Origin: a bacterium
GTDB lineage: Bacteria; Auribacterota; Auribacteria; Auribacterales; Auribacteraceae
Length of the DNA stretch: 9,163 bases
Direction: 5' to 3'
Assembly: GCA_021161885.1 (NCBI GenBank)
Contig: JAGGZS010000177.1
Span: 1 to 9,163 of the forward strand
In this document: in pieces, positions 1 to 7,567 of the stretch
How positions within the stretch are numbered: the stretch's first letter is position 1
How the letters are laid out: each line of letters starts with the position of its first letter
Notes under the pieces: generated by a model
Seen by the model: the letters and a program-made list of their open reading frames with translations, nothing else
Databases searched by the model: none
Told to the model about the DNA's origin: nothing
Made by a program: the position numbers and the translations under genes

Positions 1-12
1 ATCAGAAATTTA

Positions 13-41
13 ATTTTAAAGAATTTTTCAAATAAAATCAA
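13..41 (-). promoter_or_regulatory. Very tentative promoter toward the next gene outside the window
   Basis: On the minus strand TTGATT (41-36, four of six bases of the -35 consensus) and TAAAAT (18-13, five of six of the -10 consensus) are 17 bases apart. Bases 1-121 contain no credible reading frame. The stretch is almost entirely A and T, so a match of this quality is expected by chance; it is listed because it follows a terminator-like hairpin and the end of a gene run. Confidence 0.22.
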
Positions 42-70
42 AGAAAATAAACCAATATTTTTTTAAGCGC

Positions 71-99
71 AAAAAAACAAGCTGAACATAGCCTTTTTT
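71..99 (-). terminator. Weak candidate intrinsic terminator after waaA
   Basis: About 22 bases past the waaA stop, minus-strand AAAAAAGGCT (99-90) can pair with AGCTTGTTTTTTT (83-71) around the six-base loop ATGTTC. Only three G-C pairs, one G-U and one A-G mismatch are available, and the 3' arm merges into a run of seven T. The stem is weak for a terminator, but its position right after the last gene fits. The plus strand would also form a hairpin followed by T residues, so a bidirectional role is possible. Confidence 0.35.
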
Positions 100-121
100 A
101 AAAGAGATAAAAAAAATCGGG

Positions 122-1441
122 TTATTCCGGCATAATCGATTTAACACAGGATAATATTTTTTCTATGGCTCCACAGCATTTTTTAATTTCTTTTAACGCG
201 TTATTACCCAAAATATTACGTTTTTCAGGGGATAAAAAGAGATCAATCAAGATGTTTTTTAATTCTTCAGCGTTGTTGACCATAACAGCGCCTTTCGCTT
301 CAAGCAGATTTTTTGAGGCAACGACGAAATTATCCATATATTTCCCAAAAACAATAGGTTTGGCAAGAGAAGCTGGTTCTAAAATATTTTGTCCACCGCC
401 CGGCACAAGGCTTTTTCCGATAAAACAAACTTGGGCAAGCAGATAAATATGCCTTAATTCTCCCATTGTATCTACAAGGATAACTTGAGGTGATTTATCT
501 ATCGTGTCATAATAATCAAGCGATGTTTTCCGGAGATAAGTAATATTGTTGTTCGCTAAAATATTTTCCACATCCAATAACCGTTCAGGATGCCTTGGCG
601 CAAGAACCATCTTAAGAGCAGGAATTTTTTTGCGGATTTCATTGAAAATTTGGCATAATATTTCTTCTTCGCCCTTATGAGTGCTTCCGGCGACAAGCAC
701 CGGTTCGTTTTCATCCCAATTTAATTTAAAACGCATAGCTTCGGATATTTTTTCGTCTACAGATATTGCGGCAGATGCTTCATATTTAATATTCCCGCTT
801 ATGATAATCCGCTTGTTATCAATACCGAGTCTATATAATTTTTCCGCGTCTGCTTTATCCTGCATACAGAAAAATTTAATCGCGCGGGTACATTGCGCAA
901 ACAAATACTGTATTTTTTTGTACCCGTCATAAGATTTTTGCGAAATACGCCCGTTAGCGAGTATTACAGGGATATTATGCCTGTATGCCTCCATAAGAAA
1001 ATTAGGCCAGATTTCTGTTTCCAGAATAATTATCATATCAATTTTATAAGATGTGAACAGCCGATGAAAAATATGGAAAAAATCAAGCGGAAAATATATT
1101 ACCGTTACCCGATTTCTTCTAACCGCCCATTTTTTTGCTACTGCCTGACCGGTTACCGTGGTAGTGGATAGAATTATATTTTTTTCAGGATATCGCACAC
1201 ATAATTTATCAATCAGCGGGAACGATGTCTGCGCTTCGCCGACCGATACCGCATGCACCCATATAATATTTCCTTTCCTTAAAATATTTTTCGCCTCTTT
1301 TGATAAAAAACCAAGACGGTGAATGAGCCCGCCCCTGTACTTTTTTGTTGTTATGATTTTAACAAAAAAATAGGGCAGCGTTATTATGAAAAAAAGATAA
1401 ATTCCTACATTATAAATAACTTGAAAAACAGTAAAAACCAT
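122..1441 (-). CDS. waaA: 3-deoxy-D-manno-octulosonic acid (Kdo) transferase
   Basis: This GT30-family glycosyltransferase (also called KdtA) moves Kdo from CMP-Kdo to the lipid A precursor at the cytoplasmic face of the inner membrane, starting the LPS inner core. The 439-residue product has an N-terminal hydrophobic anchor (about 5-30). The N-terminal glycosyltransferase domain follows (about 35-215), with VHAVSVGEAQTSFPLI (62-77), in which E69 matches the known catalytic glutamate, then ETEIWPN (141-147) and LANGRIS (161-167). The GT-B C-terminal domain shows SGNIKYE (215-221), VAGSTHKGEEE (250-260), LAPRHPER (280-287) and GGGQNILEPASLAKPIVFG (348-366), the expected CMP-Kdo-binding region. 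The length is close to E. coli WaaA (425). Whether it adds one, two or more Kdo residues cannot be read from the sequence. It follows xerC by one base and is the last gene of the run. No lpxK or other LPS gene is next to it in the window. Confidence 0.96.
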   Translation of the reverse strand: MVFTVFQVIYNVGIYLFFIITLPYFFVKIITTKKYRGGLIHRLGFLSKEAKNILRKGNIIWVHAVSVGEAQTSFPLIDKLCVRYPEKNIILSTTTVTGQAVAKKWAVRRNRVTVIYFPLDFFHIFHRLFTSYKIDMIIILETEIWPNFLMEAYRHNIPVILANGRISQKSYDGYKKIQYLFAQCTRAIKFFCMQDKADAEKLYRLGIDNKRIIISGNIKYEASAAISVDEKISEAMRFKLNWDENEPVLVAGSTHKGEEEILCQIFNEIRKKIPALKMVLAPRHPERLLDVENILANNNITYLRKTSLDYYDTIDKSPQVILVDTMGELRHIYLLAQVCFIGKSLVPGGGQNILEPASLAKPIVFGKYMDNFVVASKNLLEAKGAVMVNNAEELKNILIDLFLSPEKRNILGNNALKEIKKCCGAIEKILSCVKSIMPE

Positions 1442-1442
1442 A

Positions 1443-2360
1443 TTAAGCCCTTGGATGCGTTTTTTTATAAACCGATTTCATCCGTTGCGTTGTAACATGA
1501 GTATATATCTGGGTGGTTGATAAACTTTCATGTCCTAATAGTTCCTGTACAACCCTTAAATCCGCTCCGGCGTTGAGCATATGAGTAGCAAAAGAATGCC
1601 TTAATGAATGAGGGGATAAATCTCTGTCAAGCCCGAGTTTTAAGGAATATTTTTTAAAAATTCTTCTTATGCTTCTATCCGTTATGCTTGTACCGCGGCG
1701 ATTAAGGAATAAAGCAGTGGTTTCTATTTTTTTTTCAGCCAGCAATTTTTTTCGTTCATTAATATATTCTGAAAGAGCCTCAAGCGCGTAAGGACCTAAA
1801 ATAACTATCCGTTCTTTTTTCCCCTTCCCTAACACCCTTACGGAATCGCCGAGCAAATCAATATCTTTGATGTTAAGGTCAACAAGTTCCTGTACACGCA
1901 TACCGGTACTGTAAATAATCTCTAATATTGCCCTGTCTCTTGACGGAGCGAACCCGCCGCCCTGCTCCTTAGGAAGAGAAACAAGAGCTGAGGTTGTCTC
2001 TACATCCATAAATTTCGGTAACGAACGCCCTTTATGAGGCGAGGAAATGCAGCAAAAAGGGTTTATAAAATTTAAGTTTGATTTCTGGATATATTTGAAA
2101 AAAGTTTTTAAAGCAGACAGTTTTCTTGCTATCGAGCGTTTTGTTATGTTTTCTTTCCTTAAGTTAGCTACATACTGAATTCCGATATCATCATCAGGTT
2201 CAGCTGGTATATCCGGCGTATCAAATTGATCTTTAACAAAATCAATAAAATGCTGGATATCGCTTCGATATGCTTTAGATGTGTGGTAAGAGACATTTCT
2301 CGCTCCTTCTATATAATCAATGAAACGATTTAATTCCTGTTCTAAGAATTTATGATTCAT
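1443..2360 (-). CDS. xerC: Tyrosine recombinase XerC/XerD
   Basis: This site-specific recombinase resolves chromosome dimers at dif near the terminus at cell division. It is 305 residues long, normal for Xer proteins. Residues about 1-95 are the SAM-like core-binding domain (NVSYHTSKAYRSDIQHFIDF, with ITKRSIARKLSALKTFFKY). The catalytic domain carries the complete tyrosine-recombinase set: R155 (STGMRVQEL), K179 (LGKGKKER), H251 and R254 (SPHSLRHSFATH), H277 (LLGHESLSTTQ) and nucleophile Y286 (IYTHV). The ending VYKKTHPRA is typical of Xer proteins and argues against a phage or integron integrase. XerC and XerD cannot be told apart here; the symbol follows the common topA-xerC neighbourhood. 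The start ATG lies inside topA (11-bp overlap). The only Shine-Dalgarno-like GAAGGA is 13 bases upstream, too far to be ideal, so initiation probably relies on topA translation. If the genome has no second Xer it could act alone, as XerH does in Helicobacter. Confidence 0.93.
   Translation of the reverse strand: MNHKFLEQELNRFIDYIEGARNVSYHTSKAYRSDIQHFIDFVKDQFDTPDIPAEPDDDIGIQYVANLRKENITKRSIARKLSALKTFFKYIQKSNLNFINPFCCISSPHKGRSLPKFMDVETTSALVSLPKEQGGGFAPSRDRAILEIIYSTGMRVQELVDLNIKDIDLLGDSVRVLGKGKKERIVILGPYALEALSEYINERKKLLAEKKIETTALFLNRRGTSITDRSIRRIFKKYSLKLGLDRDLSPHSLRHSFATHMLNAGADLRVVQELLGHESLSTTQIYTHVTTQRMKSVYKKTHPRA
1448..1452 (-). promoter_or_regulatory. Ribosome binding site of waaA
   Basis: AAGGG lies six bases before the waaA ATG and overlaps the last codons of xerC. 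It supports the start at 1441, one base after the xerC stop. Confidence 0.5.
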
Positions 2361-4662
2361 CGTTACTTTTCAGTCCTTCAAGCGATTTTGCCGTAAACGA
2401 GCATTTTGGATAATTTGAACAGCCGTAAAAAGGTTTTCCCCGTTTACCTTTTCGCTTTATAAGATGTCCATCACACCCTTGTTCCGGGCATTTTACATTT
2501 GATTCTTCAGGTTTTATGTAACGGCATTTAGGGAAATTAGAGCAAGCGTAAAAAGTGCCGTACTTACCGGATCGTTCCACAAGCTGTGAATCGCATTTTG
2601 GACATTTTTCGTCGATGAGCTTCGGTTGTTTAGAGTTTTTTCCATCTGAACTGCCGTCAATTGATCTGGTTTTTTTACATTGAGGATAACCGGAACAGGC
2701 TAAAAATTTACCGTATTTACTGCTTCTTATGACCATAGGTTTGCCGCATTCGCAGATTTCTCCGGTTTCCTCGGGCTCTTCAGGCGGCTGTGCGATAATC
2801 TTTCCTTGCTCGTCTTTCGTATAACTCATAGTGTGCTTGCACTCGGGGTATCCTGAACAAGACAAAAAACCGCCTTTCCTGCTCCATCTGACAACCATAA
2901 GTTTACCGCATTTTTCGCAAGGAATATCGGTTTCAACCGGTTTGACCTGCATAGATTTTAACGCCTCCTGCAGTTCCTTATCAAAATATTCATAAAATTG
3001 TTTAAGAATATCTGTCCAGTTTTTTGATCCTTTTTCTATATTATCAAGATCGGATTCCATCTCAGCGGTGAATTTTTCGTTCATTATATGGGCAAAACTA
3101 TCCGTAAGCGCGTGAATAACAATTAAACCTAATTCTGTAGGATGAAATTTGCCTTTAATTTTTGTGGTGTAATTTTTATCCTGAATTTTATACATAATAG
3201 CCGCGTACGTGCTTGGACGGCCTATTCCCTTTTCTTCAAGAATTTTTATAAGAGTAGCTTCCGAATACCTTGGCGGAGGCTGGGTAAAATGCTGTTTGGG
3301 CAGAAGTTTTATCAGTTCTAAAATTTCGTTTTTATTTAATTCCGGCAGATAATTGTTAGACTGATTCTCTTTATTATTGTCGTTATCATTGTCGCTTTTT
3401 TCAGTATACAGTTTCATATAACCCTGAAAGGATATTACAGACCCTGTTACACGGAACAGATATTTTCCCGCTGAAATATCAACTGATGTCTGTGAAATTA
3501 TAGCGTTTTTCATCTGGCAAGCTATAAACCGTTTCCATATTAAGCTGTACAGTTTAAACTGTTCGGCCGATAAATATTGTTTTATGCTCTCAGGTGTTAC
3601 AGAAGGTGAAGTAGGGCGTATTGCTTCGTGGGCATCCTGCGCTGACTTTTTACTTAAATATTTTACTGGTTTAGGGGGTAGATAATTGCTGCCGTACTGA
3701 TTGGCGATAAATTTACGCGCCTCGCTGACAGCGGAATCGGCTATACGTGTTGAGTCTGTCCTCATATATGTTATTAAACCTGTTGAGCCGGTGGATCCGA
3801 TAGAGACACCTTCATAAAGTGTTTGAGCTGTCCGCATAGTTTTATTAGCGTTAAAATAATAATGGCGCGCGGCTTCCTGCTGAAGTGTGCTTGTAATAAA
3901 AGGGGCGTATGGTCTGCGCTGCTTTTTTTGTCTGGTTATGTCTTTGATAACAAATTGTTCTTTTTCAAGTTCTTTTACAATTGAGTCAGCTGTTTTTTGG
4001 TCAGGTATTTCTATTTTTTTGTTATTTTTTTTTGTGAGAGCGGCGGTGATTGTGTCTTTTCTTAATGTTTTTAAATCCGCTTTTACAGACCAGTATTCTT
4101 TAGTTTGAAAATCCAATATTTCCTGTTCCCTGTCGCAGATTATTTTCAGAGCGACCGACTGAACGCGTCCGGCGCTAAGTCCGGTAAACAATTTTCTCCA
4201 CAAAAGAGGGCTTATTTTGTAGCCGACTAACCTGTCTAAAATTCGTCGGGTCTGTTGAGCGTTGACTCTGTTTATATCTATTTGCCCCGGATGTTCAATA
4301 GCATATTTTACGGCTGATTTTGTTATTTCATTGAACGTGATCCGGTAAATATTATCTTTTTTTGATTTAAGCTCATTTGCGATATGCCAAGCAATGGCTT
4401 CCCCTTCACGGTCGGGGTCGGGAGCAAGATAAATATTTTTTTTGTTTTCCGCCAGTTTTTTTATTTCGCTGATAACTTTTGATTTACCTCGTATAACAAC
4501 GTATTCGGGCTTGAAATTATTTTCTATATCTATCCCTATTTTGCTTTTTGGTAAATCCTTTATATGCCCTACCGATGAAGTAACAACAAAATTTTTACCG
4601 AGATATTTGTTGATAGTTTTAGCCTTAGCGGGTGATTCCACAATGACCAATGAATCTGCCAT
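2350..4662 (-). CDS. topA: DNA topoisomerase I (type IA)
   Basis: This enzyme relaxes negatively supercoiled DNA by passing a strand through a transient single-strand break, with a 5'-phosphotyrosine link. The 770-residue product has a Toprim domain (about 3-115) with E9 in VESPAKA and the acidic triad D82, D84, E86 in DPDREGEA, which bind Mg2+. The catalytic tyrosine is Y299 in YMRTDS, and GLSAGRVQSVAL (161-172) and GIGRPSTYA (479-487) are conserved core motifs. The tail (about 580-757) has four four-cysteine zinc-ribbon modules: C582/C585/C602/C608, C637/C639/C656/C662, C687/C690/C707/C713 and C725/C730/C748/C754. The second opens with CxC and the fourth with Cx4C in place of CxxC. A low-complexity Asp/Asn-rich insertion lies at about 422-437. 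Its last codons overlap xerC by 11 bases, implying coupled translation. Type IA topoisomerase I is usually essential or nearly so in bacteria. Confidence 0.97.
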   Translation of the reverse strand: MADSLVIVESPAKAKTINKYLGKNFVVTSSVGHIKDLPKSKIGIDIENNFKPEYVVIRGKSKVISEIKKLAENKKNIYLAPDPDREGEAIAWHIANELKSKKDNIYRITFNEITKSAVKYAIEHPGQIDINRVNAQQTRRILDRLVGYKISPLLWRKLFTGLSAGRVQSVALKIICDREQEILDFQTKEYWSVKADLKTLRKDTITAALTKKNNKKIEIPDQKTADSIVKELEKEQFVIKDITRQKKQRRPYAPFITSTLQQEAARHYYFNANKTMRTAQTLYEGVSIGSTGSTGLITYMRTDSTRIADSAVSEARKFIANQYGSNYLPPKPVKYLSKKSAQDAHEAIRPTSPSVTPESIKQYLSAEQFKLYSLIWKRFIACQMKNAIISQTSVDISAGKYLFRVTGSVISFQGYMKLYTEKSDNDNDNNKENQSNNYLPELNKNEILELIKLLPKQHFTQPPPRYSEATLIKILEEKGIGRPSTYAAIMYKIQDKNYTTKIKGKFHPTELGLIVIHALTDSFAHIMNEKFTAEMESDLDNIEKGSKNWTDILKQFYEYFDKELQEALKSMQVKPVETDIPCEKCGKLMVVRWSRKGGFLSCSGYPECKHTMSYTKDEQGKIIAQPPEEPEETGEICECGKPMVIRSSKYGKFLACSGYPQCKKTRSIDGSSDGKNSKQPKLIDEKCPKCDSQLVERSGKYGTFYACSNFPKCRYIKPEESNVKCPEQGCDGHLIKRKGKRGKPFYGCSNYPKCSFTAKSLEGLKSNDES

Positions 4663-4668
4663 GAGCGA

Positions 4669-4673
4669 CCTCT
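4669..4673 (-). promoter_or_regulatory. Ribosome binding site of topA
   Basis: AGAGG lies six bases before the topA ATG, within the 16-base gap after dprA. It supports the start at 4662. Confidence 0.6.
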
Positions 4674-4678
4674 TTATT

Positions 4679-5785
4679 TTAAAGTTCTATAATTTGCGGT
4701 TGTAGAGTATAATACTTGCCTGAAAGCTGTTTGACAACATTTTTCATTTCCAAAGATAACAAAAGCACTGTAAGTTCCGGCGCTGTGAATTCGGTTTTAT
4801 CTAAAATTTTATCTATATGAATTATTTGTTTAGAAACTAAATCAATAATAGTTTTTTCTTTTTCAGAAAAATTTATTTTATGGGCGATTTTTTCGTTACC
4901 GCCTTTATTTATTCTTTTAAGATAAGGAATTTCCCTAAAGACCGCTTCAGCGTTATTGGCAATAACCGCTCCCTGTTTTATTAAATTGTTCGTCCCCTCA
5001 GAATAAGGGCTGTCAATGTTGCCAGGCACCGCAAAGACCGTACGATTTTGTTCCAGAGCGAATCCGGCGGTTATTAAAGATCCGCTTTTAACGGCGGCCT
5101 CCACTACAATCGTCCCTAAAGACAACCCGCTTATAATTCTGTTGCGGATAGGGAAGTTAGAGCGGTAAGGACTTGTTTCGAGCGGGAACTCCGATATTAC
5201 CGCCCCTGATTGCTCAATTATGCGCGCTAATTTTTTGTTCTCTCTCGGATACAAACACTCAAGCCCTGACCCCAACACAGCTATGGTTCTGCCGTTAGCC
5301 TCAAGAGCGGAATTATGCGCACAGCTGTCAAGCCCTTTTGCGAGCCCGCTTATAATAGTAACGCCTTGTTCCGCCAAGTCATAACTTAATTTACGCATTA
5401 TTTTTTTTCCGTACTGCGAAGGTCTTCTTGTGCCTATCATTGCGATAGCGTTTTTATCTTCATTCATTAATTCTCCTTTTACGTATAAGACTAAAGGAGG
5501 GAGGGATATTTCTTTAAGTTGTTCGGGATATTCACTGTCTTCAATAGTTATAATGCGACATCCGCTTTTTTTGCATAGGGCAAGCTCTTTATCAAGAATT
5601 GAAGAGTCCCTTTTTTCAATAATATTATTTACGGTATTTTTTCGTATCCCTTTTATTTTCAGCAGGTCGTGTTCATTTGCTTTTATGGCGTTTGATAACG
5701 AACCGAACTCGTTTTTTAGTAATAAGAGCGAGCGGTAACCTATACTGAGAAGATTGAAAAAAATATAAATTTGGCGTTCGTCCAA
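4679..5785 (-). CDS. dprA: DNA processing protein DprA (Smf)
   Basis: DprA binds incoming single-stranded DNA in the cytoplasm during natural transformation and loads RecA onto it. It is also widespread in bacteria not known to be competent. The 368-residue product has the full domain order. Residues about 1-60 are a helix-hairpin-helix region (LLKIKGIRKNTVNNII at 41-56). Residues about 80-285 are the Rossmann-like core, with IGTRRPSQYG (117-126), SGLAKGLDSCAH (146-157), FPIRNRIISG (211-220) and AVPGNIDSPYSEGTNNLI (252-269). Residues about 305-365 are a C-terminal winged-helix domain of the DprA type. The length is typical. Translation starts at TTG, which may lower expression. It is the first gene of the downstream block, preceded by the 99-bp gap with a promoter candidate and followed 16 bases later by topA, a frequent neighbour of dprA in many phyla. 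Other com genes are not in view, so competence is not shown. Confidence 0.95.
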   Translation of the reverse strand: MDERQIYIFFNLLSIGYRSLLLLKNEFGSLSNAIKANEHDLLKIKGIRKNTVNNIIEKRDSSILDKELALCKKSGCRIITIEDSEYPEQLKEISLPPLVLYVKGELMNEDKNAIAMIGTRRPSQYGKKIMRKLSYDLAEQGVTIISGLAKGLDSCAHNSALEANGRTIAVLGSGLECLYPRENKKLARIIEQSGAVISEFPLETSPYRSNFPIRNRIISGLSLGTIVVEAAVKSGSLITAGFALEQNRTVFAVPGNIDSPYSEGTNNLIKQGAVIANNAEAVFREIPYLKRINKGGNEKIAHKINFSEKEKTIIDLVSKQIIHIDKILDKTEFTAPELTVLLLSLEMKNVVKQLSGKYYTLQPQIIEL

Positions 5786-5791
5786 AATATA

Positions 5792-5796
5792 CCTTT
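5792..5796 (-). promoter_or_regulatory. Ribosome binding site deciding the TTG start of dprA
   Basis: AAAGG lies six bases upstream of the TTG at 5785. An in-frame TAA stop occurs upstream at 5803-5801 and no ATG or GTG lies between them, so the TTG start is well supported. Confidence 0.6.
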
Positions 5797-5839
5797 CTTT
5801 TTATACGATAATCATTAAATAAGCGTTTGTATATATAGT

Positions 5840-5868
5840 AAAATAACGGTAAAAAAAATAGTTGGCAA
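5840..5868 (-). promoter_or_regulatory. Candidate sigma70-type promoter of dprA-topA-xerC-waaA
   Basis: In the 99-bp gap before dprA, TTGCCA (5868-5863, five of six bases of the -35 consensus) is separated by exactly 17 bases from TATTTT (5845-5840, four of six of the -10 consensus). Transcription would start near 5833, leaving a leader of about 48 bases. An alternative -10, TATATA, lies slightly downstream. The region is AT-rich, so chance matches are likely; its position in the only sizeable gap between genes is the main support. I saw no terminator hairpin in the gap, so read-through from nifS and the lipoprotein gene remains possible. Confidence 0.4.
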
Positions 5869-5884
5869 GTATATTTCTTAAAAA

Positions 5885-6403
5885 TTAAAAAGAATAAAAA
5901 ACCGCAAGATGAAGTTTCCAGTCATTTCCTTCTTTTTTGAGCGGAATAGCTACATGGTTTCCCTGTTCATCTTCAATATTGATAATCGCTTGGTTTTTTT
6001 TAAGTTCAGTGTTAATGATGGTACATGTTTTAAAAAGGTCTTTCGCGTAAAATTCTTTATCGCCCTGTTCTGTTTTTTTCCTCTTCATTGTAAGAATAAA
6101 AAATGATTTGCCTGTTAAATTCATCAAACGGTTACGGTTGATGTTCATTGAGCCGAGCATTCTGTCTTTAATTTTAGGGGACAGCTTATCAAAAGATTTC
6201 TGCATATAAATGACTTGCGTGTTGAACTTGTCTTTGCTTTCTTGAGAAAGCATATGCCAGTAAGTATCCCAGTCATTTTTTAATATAGCTTTTTTGGTGA
6301 TATTAAATGCTTTTTCGGGGGTAGTCGGTTTTTGGGCGCATCCGATTATCGTCATAATAAATAATATATATAAAAGAAATGAAAGAGAAAATTTGGTCCG
6401 CAT
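5885..6403 (-). CDS. Small predicted lipoprotein of unknown function
   Basis: The product (172 residues) starts with a lipoprotein signal peptide: basic MRTK, a hydrophobic stretch at about 6-20, and a lipobox IIGC with the lipidated cysteine at C22. The mature protein (about 150 residues) should be anchored in the inner or outer membrane. The residue after the cysteine is Ala, not Asp, so there is no clear inner-membrane retention signal in the E. coli sense. The mature part begins with PEKAFNITKKAILKNDWDTYWHML and ends in short beta-like segments (NQAIINIEDEQ, DWKLHLAVFYSF). That pattern resembles small NTF2-like or DUF4878-like secreted proteins, but this is a fold guess. It begins six bases after the nifS stop with no clear Shine-Dalgarno, so translation may depend on ribosomes coming from nifS. 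Its link to Fe-S assembly may be positional only. Confidence 0.8.
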   Translation of the reverse strand: MRTKFSLSFLLYILFIMTIIGCAQKPTTPEKAFNITKKAILKNDWDTYWHMLSQESKDKFNTQVIYMQKSFDKLSPKIKDRMLGSMNINRNRLMNLTGKSFFILTMKRKKTEQGDKEFYAKDLFKTCTIINTELKKNQAIINIEDEQGNHVAIPLKKEGNDWKLHLAVFYSF

Positions 6404-6409
6404 ATTGTT

Positions 6410-7567
6410 TTATTTTTTCCAAAACGGCGATATAGCCCTTAATCTTTCTATTATACTGGGCATCACTTCTATAACTTTATCGATTTCATCTTCGGTGTTG
6501 TACCTTGACAAACTAAACCTTATGGAGCCGTGAGCCGCTGTAAAAGGAACACCCATAGCCCGCAGCACATGGGACGGCTCAATCGCCCCTGATGTGCAAG
6601 CCGAACCCGATGAAGCACATATGCCGTATTCATTAAGCGATAACAAAATTCCTTCACCTTCAACATACTCGAAACTAATGTTGGTTGTATTCGGCAGGCG
6701 TGATGTTTTATGGCCGTTACGAATAGATGACGGGATTATTTCCAAAAGAGTGTTTTCCAGTTTGTTTCTTAAATGTTTAACCTGAGTGTTTTCTATCTCG
6801 AGACAATCCTTAGCTATCCGGCAGGCTTCACCTAACCCGACTATTGAAGCCACATTCTCAGTCCCGCCTCGTCTGCCGTGTTCCTGATGTCCGCCGATTA
6901 TATAGGGTTTGAATCGAGTTCCTTTTCTGACATAAATAACGCCTATTCCTTTTGGCGCATGAAGTTTATGTCCTGACAGGGATAATATGTCAATCGGTAT
7001 TTTTGATAAATCAATCGGTATTTTCCCAACTGCCTGCACTGCGTCGGTATGGAAAACCGCTCCTTTAGCTTTGGTAATAGACGCTATTTTATCTATGGGA
7101 TAAACCACGCCGGTCTCGTTGTTGGCAAACATAATGCTGACTATGGCTGTGGATTCGCTGATTGAATCTTCAAGCTGATTAAGATCAATCATGCCGTTTC
7201 GGTCAACAGGCAGATATGTTACTGAAATACCCTTTCTTGACAGATATTTACACATATTCATTATTGCGGAATGTTCAACTCTTGTAGTAACTATATGAGG
7301 TTTCTGCGGATAACATTCAAGGGTCGACATAAGCGCAGTATTATCGCTTTCCGTACCGCAACTGGTAAAAATTATTTCATCCGGGCGGGCATTAATAATA
7401 TCGGCTATTTGTTCGCGGGCTTCATTTAGTTTGCGGTTAATTTTACCGCCGAAAAAATGCATACTAGAAGGATTGCCGTATTCATTAGAAAGGTAAGGCA
7501 TCATACACTCAAGCACTTGCGGGTCTATGCAGGTTGTGGCGTTATTATCAAGGTAGATAGGTTTCAT
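6410..7567 (-). CDS. nifS: Cysteine desulfurase NifS
   Basis: This is a PLP-dependent, class V aminotransferase-fold enzyme that converts cysteine to alanine and passes the sulfur as a persulfide to the NifU scaffold in the cytoplasm. It has 385 residues, normal for the NifS/IscS group. Visible marks are the N-terminal YLDNNATT (5-12), the phosphate-binding TSCGTESDN (68-76), H99 in RVEHSAI, N150-E151, D175 in FHTDAVQ, the PLP lysine K201 in SLSGHKLHAPKG, HGRRGGTEN (230-238), and the catalytic C324 in SSGSACTSG. K201 and C324 are each one residue from Azotobacter NifS K202 and C325. The long active-site loop and the ending RLRAISPFW place it with group I enzymes (NifS/IscS), not SufS. The position directly after nifU, with shared translation signals, supports a NIF-type pair. 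No IscR-like regulator, hscA/hscB or ferredoxin gene is in view. Confidence 0.96.
   Translation of the reverse strand: MKPIYLDNNATTCIDPQVLECMMPYLSNEYGNPSSMHFFGGKINRKLNEAREQIADIINARPDEIIFTSCGTESDNTALMSTLECYPQKPHIVTTRVEHSAIMNMCKYLSRKGISVTYLPVDRNGMIDLNQLEDSISESTAIVSIMFANNETGVVYPIDKIASITKAKGAVFHTDAVQAVGKIPIDLSKIPIDILSLSGHKLHAPKGIGVIYVRKGTRFKPYIIGGHQEHGRRGGTENVASIVGLGEACRIAKDCLEIENTQVKHLRNKLENTLLEIIPSSIRNGHKTSRLPNTTNISFEYVEGEGILLSLNEYGICASSGSACTSGAIEPSHVLRAMGVPFTAAHGSIRFSLSRYNTEDEIDKVIEVMPSIIERLRAISPFWKK

Noticed and set aside
165..1171. Plus-strand open frames antisense to waaA
   Set aside because: They overlap a confidently assigned gene, have low-complexity Phe/Ser-rich or Arg-rich products and no convincing domain.
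1443..2360. Xer-like recombinase as a sign of a mobile element or integron
   Set aside because: Its length, HPRA ending and position overlapping topA fit a housekeeping Xer; no attachment repeats, cargo genes or tRNA are nearby.
5430..5738. Plus-strand 102-codon frame antisense to dprA
   Set aside because: It is Ser/Phe-rich, as expected from reversed Lys/Glu-rich coding sequence, and lies within the conserved dprA gene.
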